From Ciborinia camelliae (Eukaryota > Ascomycota > Leotiomycetes > Helotiales > Sclerotiniaceae), in contig JANPYM010000015.1 of assembly GCA_025890175.1 (NCBI GenBank), forward strand, positions 626,417 through 690,416: a DNA stretch of 64,000 nt. Reading direction: 5' to 3'. Numbering within the stretch: the stretch's first letter is position 1; every line of letters starts with the position of its first letter. Shown here piece by piece: positions 46,508 through 58,092 of the stretch. The notes below the pieces were generated by a model. That model saw only the letters and a list, made by a program, of their open reading frames with translations, did no database searches and was not told where the DNA came from. A program made the translations under genes and the position numbers.

Positions 46508-47760
46508 TTAAAGACCTGGGTGGCCTGATGAAGGTTCAACGACATTATCGGATAAATTGATGAGGAGTTGTGCGAGGCATCGTTTTGTAGCAGCATCATC
46601 GCGCAGGACAGAGGAAAATGTGGCATCGCGTAGAGGTTCTGGCAGACATTGGCGGAGGGCTTCTCGGGCTCGAGCATTGTCACTCAATCTATATGTCATA
46701 TTAGTATAAATGGAATGAAAATCATGGGAGTTATTCTCACCGAAGGAAGCAGCGGACAACATGCTTCAACAATCGCGCCGTCTGTTGTTCAACTAGTTGT
46801 GAAACCATATTGCTGAGTACTGTGCCAACAGCATAAAATCGCTCGTAAGTGGCACAGATATAATTCAGACCGTGATCATCGAGAAGGATCTTCTGCACAA
46901 TGAATATGGCAACTGTCTTACTAAGTTCTGATCCGGTCTCCATAATTCGAAGACATAATGGGATTATTTCAGTAGTAAGGAGGAAATTGATAACATCGGA
47001 TGAATCGTTCTTCACAAGGGCACCGATGACTCCGAGAGAGGTAAGGCGTAGATACTCGAAAGGTCGGGATTTAGAAGTTGTGTTTAGGAAAGGATAGAGA
47101 AAGAGAGGAATGTGAGCTACTAAGATTAGTACTGCCTTGTGCCAACCAATATGTGAGTGACTGACCATTCAAGAAAAGGGCGCGAGTCTCATTGTGAGAA
47201 GCAACACATTGTAGAAGTGCTAAGGCGTTGCAAACTCGATTTGATGCGGCGGCGGTAAGTTGAGAGGGATTAAGCAGAGTATAGACTGAAATGATCTCTT
47301 GGAGAAGTGATGTCATGACACCTAAATATCAGTCAGCAAGCCATTTCCGCTATCCTATCGAGCTGCGGAGTTTGGTTTTACCAAAAGAATGCCACAGTAT
47401 CAATGCTAGCTCTGGCACTTGTTCGCGCTTCTTGCTAAGCTCCAGAAGAGCAGCTTCCCTGGTTTCTTCATTAAGTAAATCTGCAATGAAATTCAAGGTC
47501 CTTCTATTTTCCTCCGAAACGTTGGAGTCAATCATGGCTGGGTCTTGTCCGTGGTTTGAAGAGATTGAAGGTACCGCGGCGTTGTGATTTTGACTCTGAA
47601 CCGCCATGCGATTATAATGAGCGGCGGCCTGAGCCGCTGCTGCATGCTGCTGCTGCGCCTGTTGATGGTGGGTCTGCTGGTGCATCCATGGTTGGTCAAC
47701 CTGCGGATTGTATTGATGTTGATGAGAGAAGACGTGTGTCCCAGGGAGCATAGTGCTCAT
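46508..47760 (-). CDS. CAF40: CCR4-NOT subunit CAF40/RCD1 (CNOT9)
   Basis: A core subunit of the CCR4-NOT deadenylase complex, an armadillo-repeat adaptor in mRNA decay and translational control. Four exons: 47760-47382, 47321-47166, 47116-46741 and 46688-46508 (1092 nt, 363 aa). Introns of 60, 49, 52 nt have GTAAAA, GTCAGT and GTGAGA donors; the second ends at the downstream AG of TTAGTAG, which gives the expected FLNAHIPLF. After a histidine/glutamine/alanine-rich, poorly conserved N-terminus, the family core follows: [91 protein letters not shown]. The near-identity to CNOT9 in these blocks leaves little doubt. The neighbouring exchanger gene lies upstream in the same direction. Confidence 0.95.
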
Positions 47761-48584
47761 TATCGCTATAGCCAGCGAGGTTAACTCGAAGGCTAGAAGA
47801 TCTTGTGACGTAAATAAGAAAGTATTGAGCTGTTGCAGATCGTCGCAAGTAATGGCGTCTCACAAGAGTGATTTCAATTAATTCGGAAATGGAGAGGTGA
47901 GGGGTAGAATAATTGTTAAGGTTACGTAGGTATCCAGCTGGGTATCCTATTTCATCGTGGGAGGGAGCACTTTGTTGTCTTGTCCGATGTGCTTTAGCGG
48001 GGCGGGAGTCCCTTATTATGATTAGTCTCAAATCGGTTAAGTTTCGGGATGGCTCAAACCGTCAACCCTTAGATACAAGGCTAGAAGAATTAAAACCCGT
48101 GCAGGTGGAACCTTAGGTATTGGGGATCGGACTGGTCCAGATGAACTGTGCAGTGTTGATTCATCTACCGGTAAGGTACCTAGGTAGGTAGGTAGTATAT
48201 ATATGGGATCCGGTATATGGAGGTAGTCTTCATAATACTTACGGAGTTATTCACTGCATTTATATACATCTTATTATCTGAAGGCAGCTCTAGCCACCAC
48301 TAGAATATGAACCTAAGTGTTACATTGGAAAACTTCGGTCTGAACACAACTAGATAGGTACCTACTATTCAATGGGACGAGAAAACGATAAGCCACCATG
48401 TTTCGAATATCAATATGCCTTGAGGAGTTTCGTCTCATTGTTTTGAACATGTCATCTTATCGCCATTAAAATCAGAACCTAAAAGCTACCTACCTATATA
48501 CTCCAGATACAATACAATTCTACCTCCCTATTCCCTCAATATAAAATCATAATTGATTGCTTATATTAATAATATTCCCAAAGC
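47761..48584. other. Spacer between exchanger 3' end and CAF40
   Basis: Contains the CAF40 promoter and the exchanger's 3' UTR. GGTAGGTAGGTAG lies at about 48182. No gene is seen. Confidence 0.45.
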
Positions 48585-51500
48585 TCATGAAAAGAAGATA
48601 GATAAATCCAGATCATCACCCCATACTCCACTAATTTCCACAGCAACATTAATCACTGTACTGATTGACCACAGAATGATTAAGCCCCATCCAATCTTCC
48701 TGCTCATTATCCACTTATTCATGGGCACCGCAATGAGAAGCCCGACTAACGTGATTAGTAGAGTGATTCCGCTGATCATCAGTGTACCACTGACTTCTAT
48801 CTGATATGGCTTGTATTTAATATCTTTGTTTGGATGCTTAGAGTGTTTGTGGTTGGCGTCCTTAATCGTCATGTACGCGCCGCTGACACCGATGCCGATA
48901 AGAATATTCAACATCGGTCCTCCAAAACAAGCACTCAGTGCCATGACAGGATATCCTAATTTGGCCACCGTAATATCGGCGACAAGGTCTCCTAATGAAT
49001 TGCCAACGGCGAAAACAGTAAGGCCAAGTATTGCATCTGAGATATCTAGAATGATACCAAATGCTTTGAGAACTCCGACAACTTCATTGGCAATAGTGGA
49101 AATCCAAGCAATTGCTACGACGAAACCGAGGAAACAAAGCATAAAGCGATGTCTGGGGGGTTTTGAATGGGTCGTGGTTAGCGCGAGAACGACGAACGCT
49201 ACCAGGGATCCGAGAAGGGAAAATAAAACCAGGCGTGTGAGCGACTTTGAGTCGCCATCGTCACTGTTAGCCCAAAATATCAACACCACAAAAAGAGGTG
49301 CTGTAAATAATTGGAGCACAACGAGCCAGCGATTCCAGCCTCGAGAGGGCTCTACACTATGCCCACTATGGACTGCATCTTCGTGGGTCGAATTGATCCT
49401 GCTGGGAGGTGACATGGGAATTGTATGCGAATGAGAATGATGAGTTTCGGCCGAGATTGCTACCGCCGCAGTGTTGTGTTGATTGAAATTTGAGGTAGGC
49501 GAACGAGGATAGTCCTCAGTTTGAGTATTCCGTCTACTCCATGAGTACTGAAACCATTCGGGTTCTGCCTCCGCAAGCAGGGATGGGCTGTCCGGGATCA
49601 GTGTTGGGCCCGTATTTTTCCTTCCAGATGTGCCAGATTCCCTTCTTTCTTCAATGAAGTCTATCTCTTCGTCCTCATCTCTAGGTTCAGAATCAACCAC
49701 TGGCAATGTAATTGCCAAAAGAAAGATGCTGGGGGCCGAAACGATACTAATAAATTTATCCCATCCGCTCTTACCTCTCCATGTATATAATGTAGGAAAC
49801 AGAGCTGAAAGTATGACTTGTGGGCTGGGTAATATGCGATATGGCCACCATTCAACTGCTCTTTCCATGTGGTAAAACTCATGCTCCAGATTAACCAACT
49901 CGGGGGTGGTTTCAGAATCTGGCAGCATGATACTAGGAGCCTTGGAATTAGTTCCTGACATTAACACTGGCGAATCCATGAACACAGGAAATTGTAAGAT
50001 TGGTGACTGTATCCGGTTTCGCGAGTTATCCCTAGATGAAGTTGGGATTCGAAGTTGAGGTCGTTGCACTGTACGCGATCTAGTAGAATTTGTGGGCGAA
50101 CCCTTAGGTTGCAGGTCTATAGAACGGGGATGTCGGGGTGATGGTCCTGGAGAGTCATTCCCAGGTGGTGCCAATAAATCATCATTCCAACGCGGTGCGT
50201 TATTTATAAATAGTGTGTGATTTGGGGATCCACGAAGAGACGAAGGAGGGGAGATAGAAAATGTTGGCGACTTAGGAGCAGGGCTGCCAGTTGTAGATGG
50301 TACATCTAAGAGCCCTGGAAAAGTTGGAGTGGCTGCTACAATGCCAATATCTGGCACATTTGCGACAGTATAGACGGCTGAATCAGTGGGTTTAGGGGCT
50401 GATGAATCGTTCATAGAGACGGCCCTGCTACGCGTGGGATCTAGCCTAGGACGATCTATATCGTTCTTGCCGCTCTCTGTAGGATTTATACTCGAAGCAT
50501 ATTCCGAAGCCGGCACCGATGGTGTTGCAGATGCCCTAAACTGATCAAGTGCAGATGGGTTTTCTGAATGTCGTCGTAAATTCATCGGTTGGCCATTGGA
50601 GCCTCGAGACTTTTGCAGAGACGATAGAATCGACCTGAACTCTAGAGCACCCACCAAACTAGGACGAATTGGAGTTATAGTATTCCTACGGCTACCGGAT
50701 GATCGAATCACTCGCATACTGCTAGCCACCTCGGCAGCAATGTGCCTATCTTCATCTCCATCCTCATCACTGTCTTCATCTTCTTGAGCTCGAGGATGAG
50801 GACTAGATCCACGTTCCAATGCCGCAAAGTCCTCACTGTCAAGGAGGCCTCTCTCTCCTACTAGCGCAGCTTCATCGTCGCCATCTTCCTCTGTGACCTC
50901 TACTTCTTCATTCGTCATTGCCAAATACTGACCACGAGCTGCGGCGTCTCTCTCACGATGACGTCGTCGTCGTCCCAAGTGCCAATGCCACATCACCACT
51001 ATCACCACGTAGAAGAGGTAAAAACCAATCATCGCAAAACATTCCCACAGGTGAAGAGCACCGTCCGCAAGAAACACCATACTGAAGCTTGCTGCAACTA
51101 TGAAGAAGCCAATATCCCTCACAAACGTCTTTTTGCCGACCTTGAACTCTCTCACCAAAGCCATCGATCCTGCGACAACCGCAGTAATAAACCCAGCTGC
51201 TCCGATGAGCTCACCCACAGCGAGACTGCCACTATGTGAACCCATTGCGGCGAATGTCGAAAATACATCCGGGCTACCGTTACCGAAAGCTAGAAATGTT
51301 ACGCCTGCCATACTCTCGCTCATCCCCAATATGCTCGCAATTGTTGATAAATTGATACAGAAGAAATCGCTCGCTGCGATCCCAATCGTCGAGAATAACA
51401 ATGCGAGCCATAGTATGAGAATGGCGAGAGCCACAGGTTGGGCTTTTGGTAGTTTGCAGTAGTAAAGCGAAAGGTAGTTAAGTAGTCCTGCAGTTTCATC

Positions 51501-51835
51501 GGGACAATTCGCTAATATAAATTGGCATTTGTCTTCGGCGTGGTGGACAAGACGACACTGTGAACCCAGTATCAGTACAACATTCGACATAGCTTTTTGT
51601 ATCTACAAACCTCTTCATCCCGTTTCACGGGTCTCCTACTGTCCAGCGCATCTAGTGCTCGTCTTTGTGCCACGCCATATTGAGAACCATGACGGTATTT
51701 CGCACCTTGGTCTGCAATGAGACTTAGCACAGCTAAGAATGAGATGATTAATATGGTAAGATAGAAAGCTCGAAAATTATATTTGGATCGTGTCGGTAGG
51801 CGAGTTGACACCGTAGTCGAAGATGTTTGATGCAT
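48585..51835 (-). CDS. Sodium/calcium exchanger-type cation antiporter (NCLX/YDL206W-like)
   Basis: A membrane Ca2+/cation antiporter, probably of an internal membrane (vacuole, ER or mitochondrion). Two exons: 51835-51611 and 51557-48585 (3198 nt, 1065 aa), intron 53 nt with GTTTGT donor. A hydrophobic segment near residues 25-43 is a signal or anchor. A cysteine-containing segment CRLVHHAEDKCQFILANCPD then LSLYYC is typical of the NCLX branch. The alpha-1 repeat has GNGSPDVFSTFAA (from about residue 167) and the alpha-2 repeat VGNSLGDLVADITVAK near residue 950. The two membrane halves are separated by about 500 disordered residues rich in S, P, D and E, a probable regulatory loop longer than in animal NCLX. 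ATG 51835 was chosen because TTG 51964 is not a normal start. Ion specificity is not determined. Confidence 0.88.
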
Positions 51836-52804
51836 TCTTGATGCATGATCTGATTTGGAATTTGTGGGAGAAATGGGATTGCGATAGGGAGCACCAAGGT
51901 AGTACGGAGTAGGTGTTCGAGTACTAGTAAATGGGCATATACCGATACACAAGGAGAAATTCAAAGTCGGAACGACCAGAACTTGGACATCTGGATATGC
52001 TAGCTAAACTGCCAAGAGTTCGTTCATGATGGGTGAATCATGGAGGTTTCGTTTCGGGAGTAAAAAACCTCCGCCATTCGTCATAAGAGCAGGTGGAGCG
52101 AATTGCAATGGAAGTGTATGAATGGCCTGTCCGGTGATCCACCTTAAGTAGGTAGGTACGGTACTCGGTAGTAGGTGAAGGAATGATGATGTAAGGTAGG
52201 TAAGGTAAGGTAAGGTACGAGTAGGTAATTGGAAGTTATCGATAATACTTCGATAAGAGCGACCAACGGCTACACTACTAGGTAGTATGTAGGTAGGTTA
52301 CAGTGCATCCTGGTGAAAAGTACCGTTGAGAGGATGAGACTGTTAACAACGGTTCGGAATGCGGGAAGAGAAATTGTGTCAAAACATCAAATATATATTA
52401 TCTTACTCGGTACCGATGTATGCATAGGTAAGGTAAGGTAAGGTAGGTGAAGTATGTATAGACATATAAGGTATCTGACCATGGATGTATATATCCATTT
52501 ACGTGATACCAACTGGATATATAAAGAATCCGATGTCTGCAGGTGGGGTGTCCTATATGACCTGCCAGGTATTAGGTTATTATTTTAAATGGTCGGGAGG
52601 TCCACGTCCCCAAGACTTCTAAGATTATATAAGCTTTTCATTTGATACCTGAGGTTTTAATACTCGCGTCGGGGAAATTGGAATTCAAGTCGGTCCCGCT
52701 GTCCCTCCCCATGTAAATAATGAAAATAAACAAAGTCGACTCTTGTAAACTCAACATTACTGCAAACATTTATTTGTCTTTTACGACAAATACTAGTTTT
52801 TGAT
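51836..52804. other. Divergent promoter region of exchanger and BRN1
   Basis: About 1 kb between two divergent genes. It holds GGTAGGTAAGGTAAGGTAAGGTA-type repeats around 52140-52220 and 52428-52450. No gene is seen. Confidence 0.5.
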
Positions 52805-55800
52805 ATGCCTAGAGTTGCACAAAATCCACACGCGAGTAAGGGCAGAGTTGCTTCTGGCTCTTTACCAACTCCTGCAAAATCTCCCGTGAAGTATGTTTCC
52901 CGTCGTTGCTATGGTGTTTGCCTGTCCATATCTTCGGCAGACATGATGCTTTTTGTTTGCGCGCTGCAGGATGAGAATTTTCAATGTTGACTTATGACAG
53001 AGTGCCTCTGAACGATACATCGCCAGTAAAATTGGCTCTCAATGATGATGCGCAGGAAAAGGCAAGACGATTAAAATCAAGAAATGCCCACCACGAAACC
53101 CAGATGAACGAAATAAAAAAGGCTGCGACTCCACGGAAATTGGTGAACTTTGATCGAGCAGGAAGCTCTTCGCCGACGTCGAACCACAGAACCCCAGGGC
53201 GAATAGGAAAAGAAAATGAACTTGATGGCGGGGTCATGATGATAGGAGGAAACGCAGCAACCCCTATGAAGCGTGTTCCGATTCTGGCAAATTTCGAAGA
53301 ATGGATGAAGATGGCCACGGACAACAAAATCAACGCTGCGAATTCCTGGAACTTTGCGCTCATTGATTATTTCCATGATATGTCACTTTTGAAGGAGGGT
53401 GACGGAGTCAATTTTCAAAAAGCCAGTTGCACTCTTGATGGGTGTGTCAAAATTTATACGAGTCGAGTCGACAGTGTGGCAACGGAAACAGGCAAACTTT
53501 TGAGTGGATTGGCAGACAGCGGGAACAACAAGAAGAAGAGGGGCGAGAATGAGGAGGGCGAAGGTGATGAAAGCGAGGAGGAAGTAGAAGACGAAGATGG
53601 GGTCGTTAGGAAGAAGGCAAAGAAGAGGGTACGTATGGTTTGCATCCATTATTGCTTTCTTCTTTATCAACCTGCGTACAAGACTTTTGATACTGGGTCT
53701 AATCTCATAGTTGAGATATTGAAAATCGCATTCAAAGCGGGGTAGGTTCATGTTTGCTCTTTACGTATCTAACCCACGCTGGTGGAGTGACTCCTCTGGT
53801 CTCTTGTCGAGTGACACATGATTTGAGAAGAGGGGCTGGACTTTCATCTCGATATAAGATGGGATGAGAGACATTCCACCACATACGACCATAGACTGAA
53901 GAGAATTGGGCATCCCGTCCGCTCTGCCATACACAAGCTTCAGATCGGTGGATTAGTAGTTGGGTGGGTGACCACCAGCGAATCCCCACTGTTGTATGTT
54001 CCTTTTGCTCTTTTTTGTTTTGCTTCGCTTCATACTTTTCTCCGCCCCTAAATTAAAATCCGGTTGTATGGAGCGGAGACGAGGGTGGGCGCCTTAAGTT
54101 CCATCCACATCAATCTGTGACTTTTTTCCCGATCAATTTAAGGGTGTTTGGTCTCACGATTTTGATTGGTGGAGGTTTGTACTAGGCCCCCTGATGCACG
54201 GACGCAGGAACGCTGGTCACCACTTATTGCTAAGTTTATGCGGTAGAGGGTCGCATCTTCTGTGCTTTCTGGCAAACGAGACTCCCATGCTGTGGTACCT
54301 TACTATTTCCATCAAGCCTTGCTAAATCACAACACCCCAACTGCAATGCAACTCTATATCTTGGTCGAACTAGGTCGATCTCGACCCACTGCACATCAGT
54401 GTCACTTTGCATGATGCATGAGGGGAACCACAGCTAATCACAAATTTAGACTCAACGTTCATCAGAAGCAACTCTCGCAACTTCATTTTCAGCATTACAA
54501 TTGAAAAAGTTTGAACTTGAGTTCTCTGTCGACCCTTTATTCAAAAAGGCATCTGCGGATTTCGATGAGGGTGGAGCTAAAGGTCTACTATTAAATCACC
54601 TTTCAATCGATTCTAAAGGGCGTATAGTCTTTGATAGTAGTGATGATGCAGGCGATGCATCAGGAGAAGGACGGGGCAGAAGACGAAAAGATGATGCTTT
54701 TGAAGAGGATCAGGAGGAAGTTTTAGAGTCGGCAAATGTTACATTGAAGGACAATGAAGATGAGGAAGAAGATGATGGAGATGATGTGGAAATAGATGTG
54801 GAAGCTTTGGGAGTCAAGTTTTTCCCAAACTTAGATTTCATTGAAGAGCAGGATATTTGTCCATCACTGAAGAATTTCGACCTTGGGGACCCTTCTGGTT
54901 CCATGGATATCCCATTTTTGAAGGCGCCTGAAGATTGGAGACAAGAGAAAGACAAGCCAGAAGAAAATGGCGTGGGTGACAGGTCAGGAATTTTCCTGGA
55001 TGATGACAATCCAATTGGATTTGATGATGACGATGATGGACTTCTCGGAAACTTTGATATTCCAGATGATGCTGGATTTGGTGAAGGTGGTGAAGCTTGG
55101 GCTCGTGATGCTGCGATCGAGCCACGAATGCGAGTTCACGATGTAGGTTATGACAATGATGGTGGCGATGGTGAAGATGGAGACGGAGGTGCTGGTTCAT
55201 TTGACCCTGAGACCGGCGAGTACGTAATTTCTCTTGATCGTGGATCGAAGACTGAAGCTGGCCATGATGATATTTTAAGTTATTTCGACGAGGCATTGCA
55301 AAAGAATTGGGCGGGCCCTGAACATTGGAGGATACGAAAGATCAAAGATGTCAACAAGCCTGCCGTTACGAAAACTCGCAAGGAAAAAGAGCCTTTCGAA
55401 ATTGACTTTATGTCTCCTTTGAGTGCTAGTCTAGCAGAAACCATCTATACGCATGCAGCAACCAATGCTACTATATCTCTACCGAAAAAAGACTGGAAGT
55501 CTAAGACGAGAAATCTCCTGCCGGATGATAAGCATTTCAACTCTAAACAATTGCTGCGCCTATTCCTCAAGCCGAAAGCTAGAATGGGTAGTCGAAAATC
55601 CGGATTCGGTGCCAAACCTGGAACTTTTGGACAAAAGAAAGAAGACGATATTCCTGAAGGCGAAATTGGTGAAGATTATTGGGCACGAAAAGAAGAACCC
55701 GCTCAAATATTGGAGGATGAAGCTCCACCCCATGGAGACTATGACGCCAACTTCTTCCAAGATGATGGCTTGGCAATGCCAGGTATGGATGATGACGATG

Positions 55801-56399
55801 ATATGGAATTCGCTGATGCTCGCGAACAATTCTCACCCGGAATTGAAGGACAAGGCGCAGTCGGTATCGATGGTATTACTGCTATAGTTAATGCTGGGTC
55901 TCAAGGCGTAGAGGGTGAAGAGGGCGCTTTTGGTACACAGTTGGTTACACAAAGTCGAAGATTGAGACCTGAATATGTGCAGTATGCTAGGGTTGCTAAG
56001 AAGGTTGATGTGAGGAGATTGAAAGAGGAGTTGTGGAAGGGCATTGGATTTAGTGAACCTGAACAACCTGTAAGTTCAAACATACCCCCCCCCCCCGAAT
56101 TTAATCCCAAACGCGCACTAACATAAACAAAACAGGATACTTCGCTCTCCGCATCACGTCTTCCCACCCCACCTCTCAAAATGCCTACAGATGAAAACGA
56201 AACCCTCCAATTCACAACTGTTATGCAAAACCTCCAGACAGTATACCCAAAACAGGTCATGAATGATATCTCAACGAGTTATTGTTTTATCTGTCTTTTG
56301 CATTTGGCCAATGAGAAGGGGCTTGTTATTGAGAAGAAAGAAGGATTAATGGAATTGGATATTAGGAAGGATCCCACTGCGGAAATTACAGTTGAGTAA
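52805..56399 (+). CDS. BRN1: Condensin complex kleisin subunit BRN1/CAP-H
   Basis: The kleisin of condensin, which bridges the SMC2/SMC4 heads and recruits the HEAT subunits in mitotic chromosome compaction. Four exons: 52805-52890, 53001-53628, 54450-56069, 56136-56399 (2598 nt, 865 aa). Donors are GTATGT, GTACGT and GTAAGT; acceptors follow TTGAC, GCTAATC and CACTAAC branch sites. The N-terminal kleisin region includes ILANFEEWMKMATDNKINAA and NSWNFALIDYFHDMSLL; then LDGCVKIYTSRVDSVATETG (to about residue 200). Exon 3 opens EATLATSFSALQLKKFELEF and contains the acidic middle and LPKKDWKSKTRNLLPDDKHF. The C-terminal winged-helix part has YVQYARVAKKVDVRRLKEEL and SYCFICLLHLANEKGL. Intron 2 is 821 nt, about ten times the usual size here, and contains a 5S rRNA gene. 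Confidence 0.93.
53881..54000 (+). rRNA. 5S rRNA gene inside BRN1 intron 2
   Basis: A 120-nt sequence has the ends ACATACGACC and GTTGTATGTT, which pair as helix I. It contains the conserved CATCCCGTCCGCTCTGCCAT, the internal promoter block TAGTAGTTGGGTGGGTGACC and ACCAGCGAATCCC. Helix II/III arms CTGAAG and CTTCAG are complementary, so folding is intact. TATA lies 28 to 25 bases upstream (53853-53856), where Neurospora-type 5S genes carry a needed TATA box. T runs follow at 54003-54006 and 54011-54016 as likely Pol III terminators. It lies in the same direction as the host gene, wholly inside its intron. Nothing suggests a pseudogene. Confidence 0.93.
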
Positions 56400-56835
56400 C
56401 GACTTTCACTTGAGGAATGATGACATGCTAGAGTTCAACATATGAAAAGAGGCGTTTAGGGGCTATGTTGATGACGTTTTGTTTCTGTTCCTGCTAGAGT
56501 TTCTGGTTGTGCGCGTGCAAATACACTTTGTATTTCAATGGGTGAAGGGGAGACGGCTCGGTACGGCTGTACTGTATGAGGGCGGGGTTGGGAGGAACCT
56601 TCCTTGATGTGTATATGATGAAATAAGATCAGTGATGAGTTGAGATGATATGAAAAATACGATTATCACGATGATTTGTTGAGAAAAATGAAGAAATTAA
56701 CTTTTTGGAGTAAAGTCACGACCGATGAACTTAATTCCGGGGTTTTTGTAAAGAGAATTGGTTGGTGAAACGATGCTATAATGGTGAGTAGAGATATTTC
56801 TTTAATCGTTATCATTTTGTTTGCTTCATTCGCTC
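56400..56835. other. BRN1 3' flank
   Basis: Probable 3' UTR and terminator region of BRN1. GGTACGGCTGTACTGT at about 56561 forms a short palindrome. No gene is seen. Confidence 0.4.
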
Positions 56836-57019
56836 TTCTCTTCTCTTTTCTTTTCTTTTCTTTTCTTTTCTTTTCTTTTCTTTTCTTTTCTTTTCTTTTC
56901 TTTTCTTTTCTTTTCTTTTCTTTTCTTTTCTTTTCTTTTCTTTTCTTTTCTTTTCTTTTCTTTTCTTTTCTTTTCTTTTCTTTTCTTTTCTTTTCTTTTC
57001 TTTTCTTTTCTTTTCTTTT
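56836..57019. repeat. (CTTTT)n pentamer array
   Basis: About 36 nearly perfect TTTTC units form a strict homopyrimidine/homopurine tract of about 180 bp. It gives spurious SFLFF/KKRKE open frames on both strands. Such tracts can form triplex (H-DNA). Confidence 0.95.
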
Positions 57020-58092
57020 TTTTGCTCATAGTCGTGGCTAGTGTTCACTTGGTGGTTTGATTTGATGGCGTGTGTCTGTCTAGTAGTGGCATTTAGAGAG
57101 ATATGAGATATGAGATTTTGTGGGAGTCGTGACTCATAAATTTCCCGAGACTTGGGGAGAAGATGGAACTAACCCTATGATCATGATCATGATTTGATAG
57201 TTGAAGACAAGGCCTCTGCTTTGCAGCAATAATTTTTATGACCAAGAAAATATGGTATACTCATTCATTATCTTCGGCTATTGCATAGTTGTTGCTGAGT
57301 GTTAAAAGTAATCAAGGAACATTGATATTCTTAGATACACAATAGACAGATATCTCGAAGATTAGAATTTTGTTAAAAGCCCCCCCGCAAGAATCACAAC
57401 ATTTTCTGCCCTAAATTCTAACACATCATGCAGTAAAAAGTGGTACAATTTATCGATGATATGCTGTGTTTGTTGCCATGTCAGTCTGTCCCCAGCTGAA
57501 ATATCTCCAAACTCCCCCTTATCATTAACCATGATACAGAAAGTTCTGTATGACATTTATATATGACAAAATTATGAAGTAAGTCTATCTCCTCCAATGA
57601 AAGTAGCAATGTTCCAATACGACTTCAACATGCCGGTTTCAAGTCCCTGGGAATATAATTCACAAAGTTCTGCTCGTGTCACATTCTGATTATGTCGATG
57701 GTACCATGCCCTTATATTATTTCAGTTATATGTTTAGAGCATGACTCATGCCTCTATCGCCTTCACAGCAATTTCGCGATATTTGCTGTTTTTGCCTATT
57801 TCAGAATATAGAACACTAGGAGTGGTTACATTTTAACCCATAATATTGAAGGGGGTAGCATTGAAGGGCAGAAACAATATTCTTGTATTTTCACCTATTA
57901 AAATTAAATAACATTGAGCATGCCAGCTGTAAGCTCGCATCTAGGTTTGGAAACCATAATTATACTGTAAATTGATGATAACAATACAAACGGAGAGCAG
58001 AGTAGATTACTCCTGATAAAGCAAAGACAAACCACCCAGGTGAGGTAGATAACCCTGAGTGAATTATAGTGGATCCACATAAATATGAACCT
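57020..58092. other. Gene-poor spacer
   Basis: Two TGACTCA sites (57130-57136, 57742-57748) and a TGATCATGATCATGATT run (about 57178) are present. Only the small frame at 57362-57556 has coding-like composition. Confidence 0.4.
57362..57556 (-). CDS. Possible small gene or gene fragment (64 codons)
   Basis: From ATG 57556 the frame reads MSYRTFCIMVNDKGEFGDIS and continues with a balanced amino-acid mix (TWQQTQHIIDKLYHFLL) unlike the simple-sequence frames around it. It ends soon after a C run. I do not recognise it. It may be a remnant of a longer gene or chance. Confidence 0.25.
   Translation of the reverse strand: MSYRTFCIMVNDKGEFGDISAGDRLTWQQTQHIIDKLYHFLLHDVLEFRAENVVILAGGLLTKF

Noticed and set aside
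56781..57060. SFLFF and KKRKE frames
   Set aside because: They are translations of the CTTTT pentamer array.
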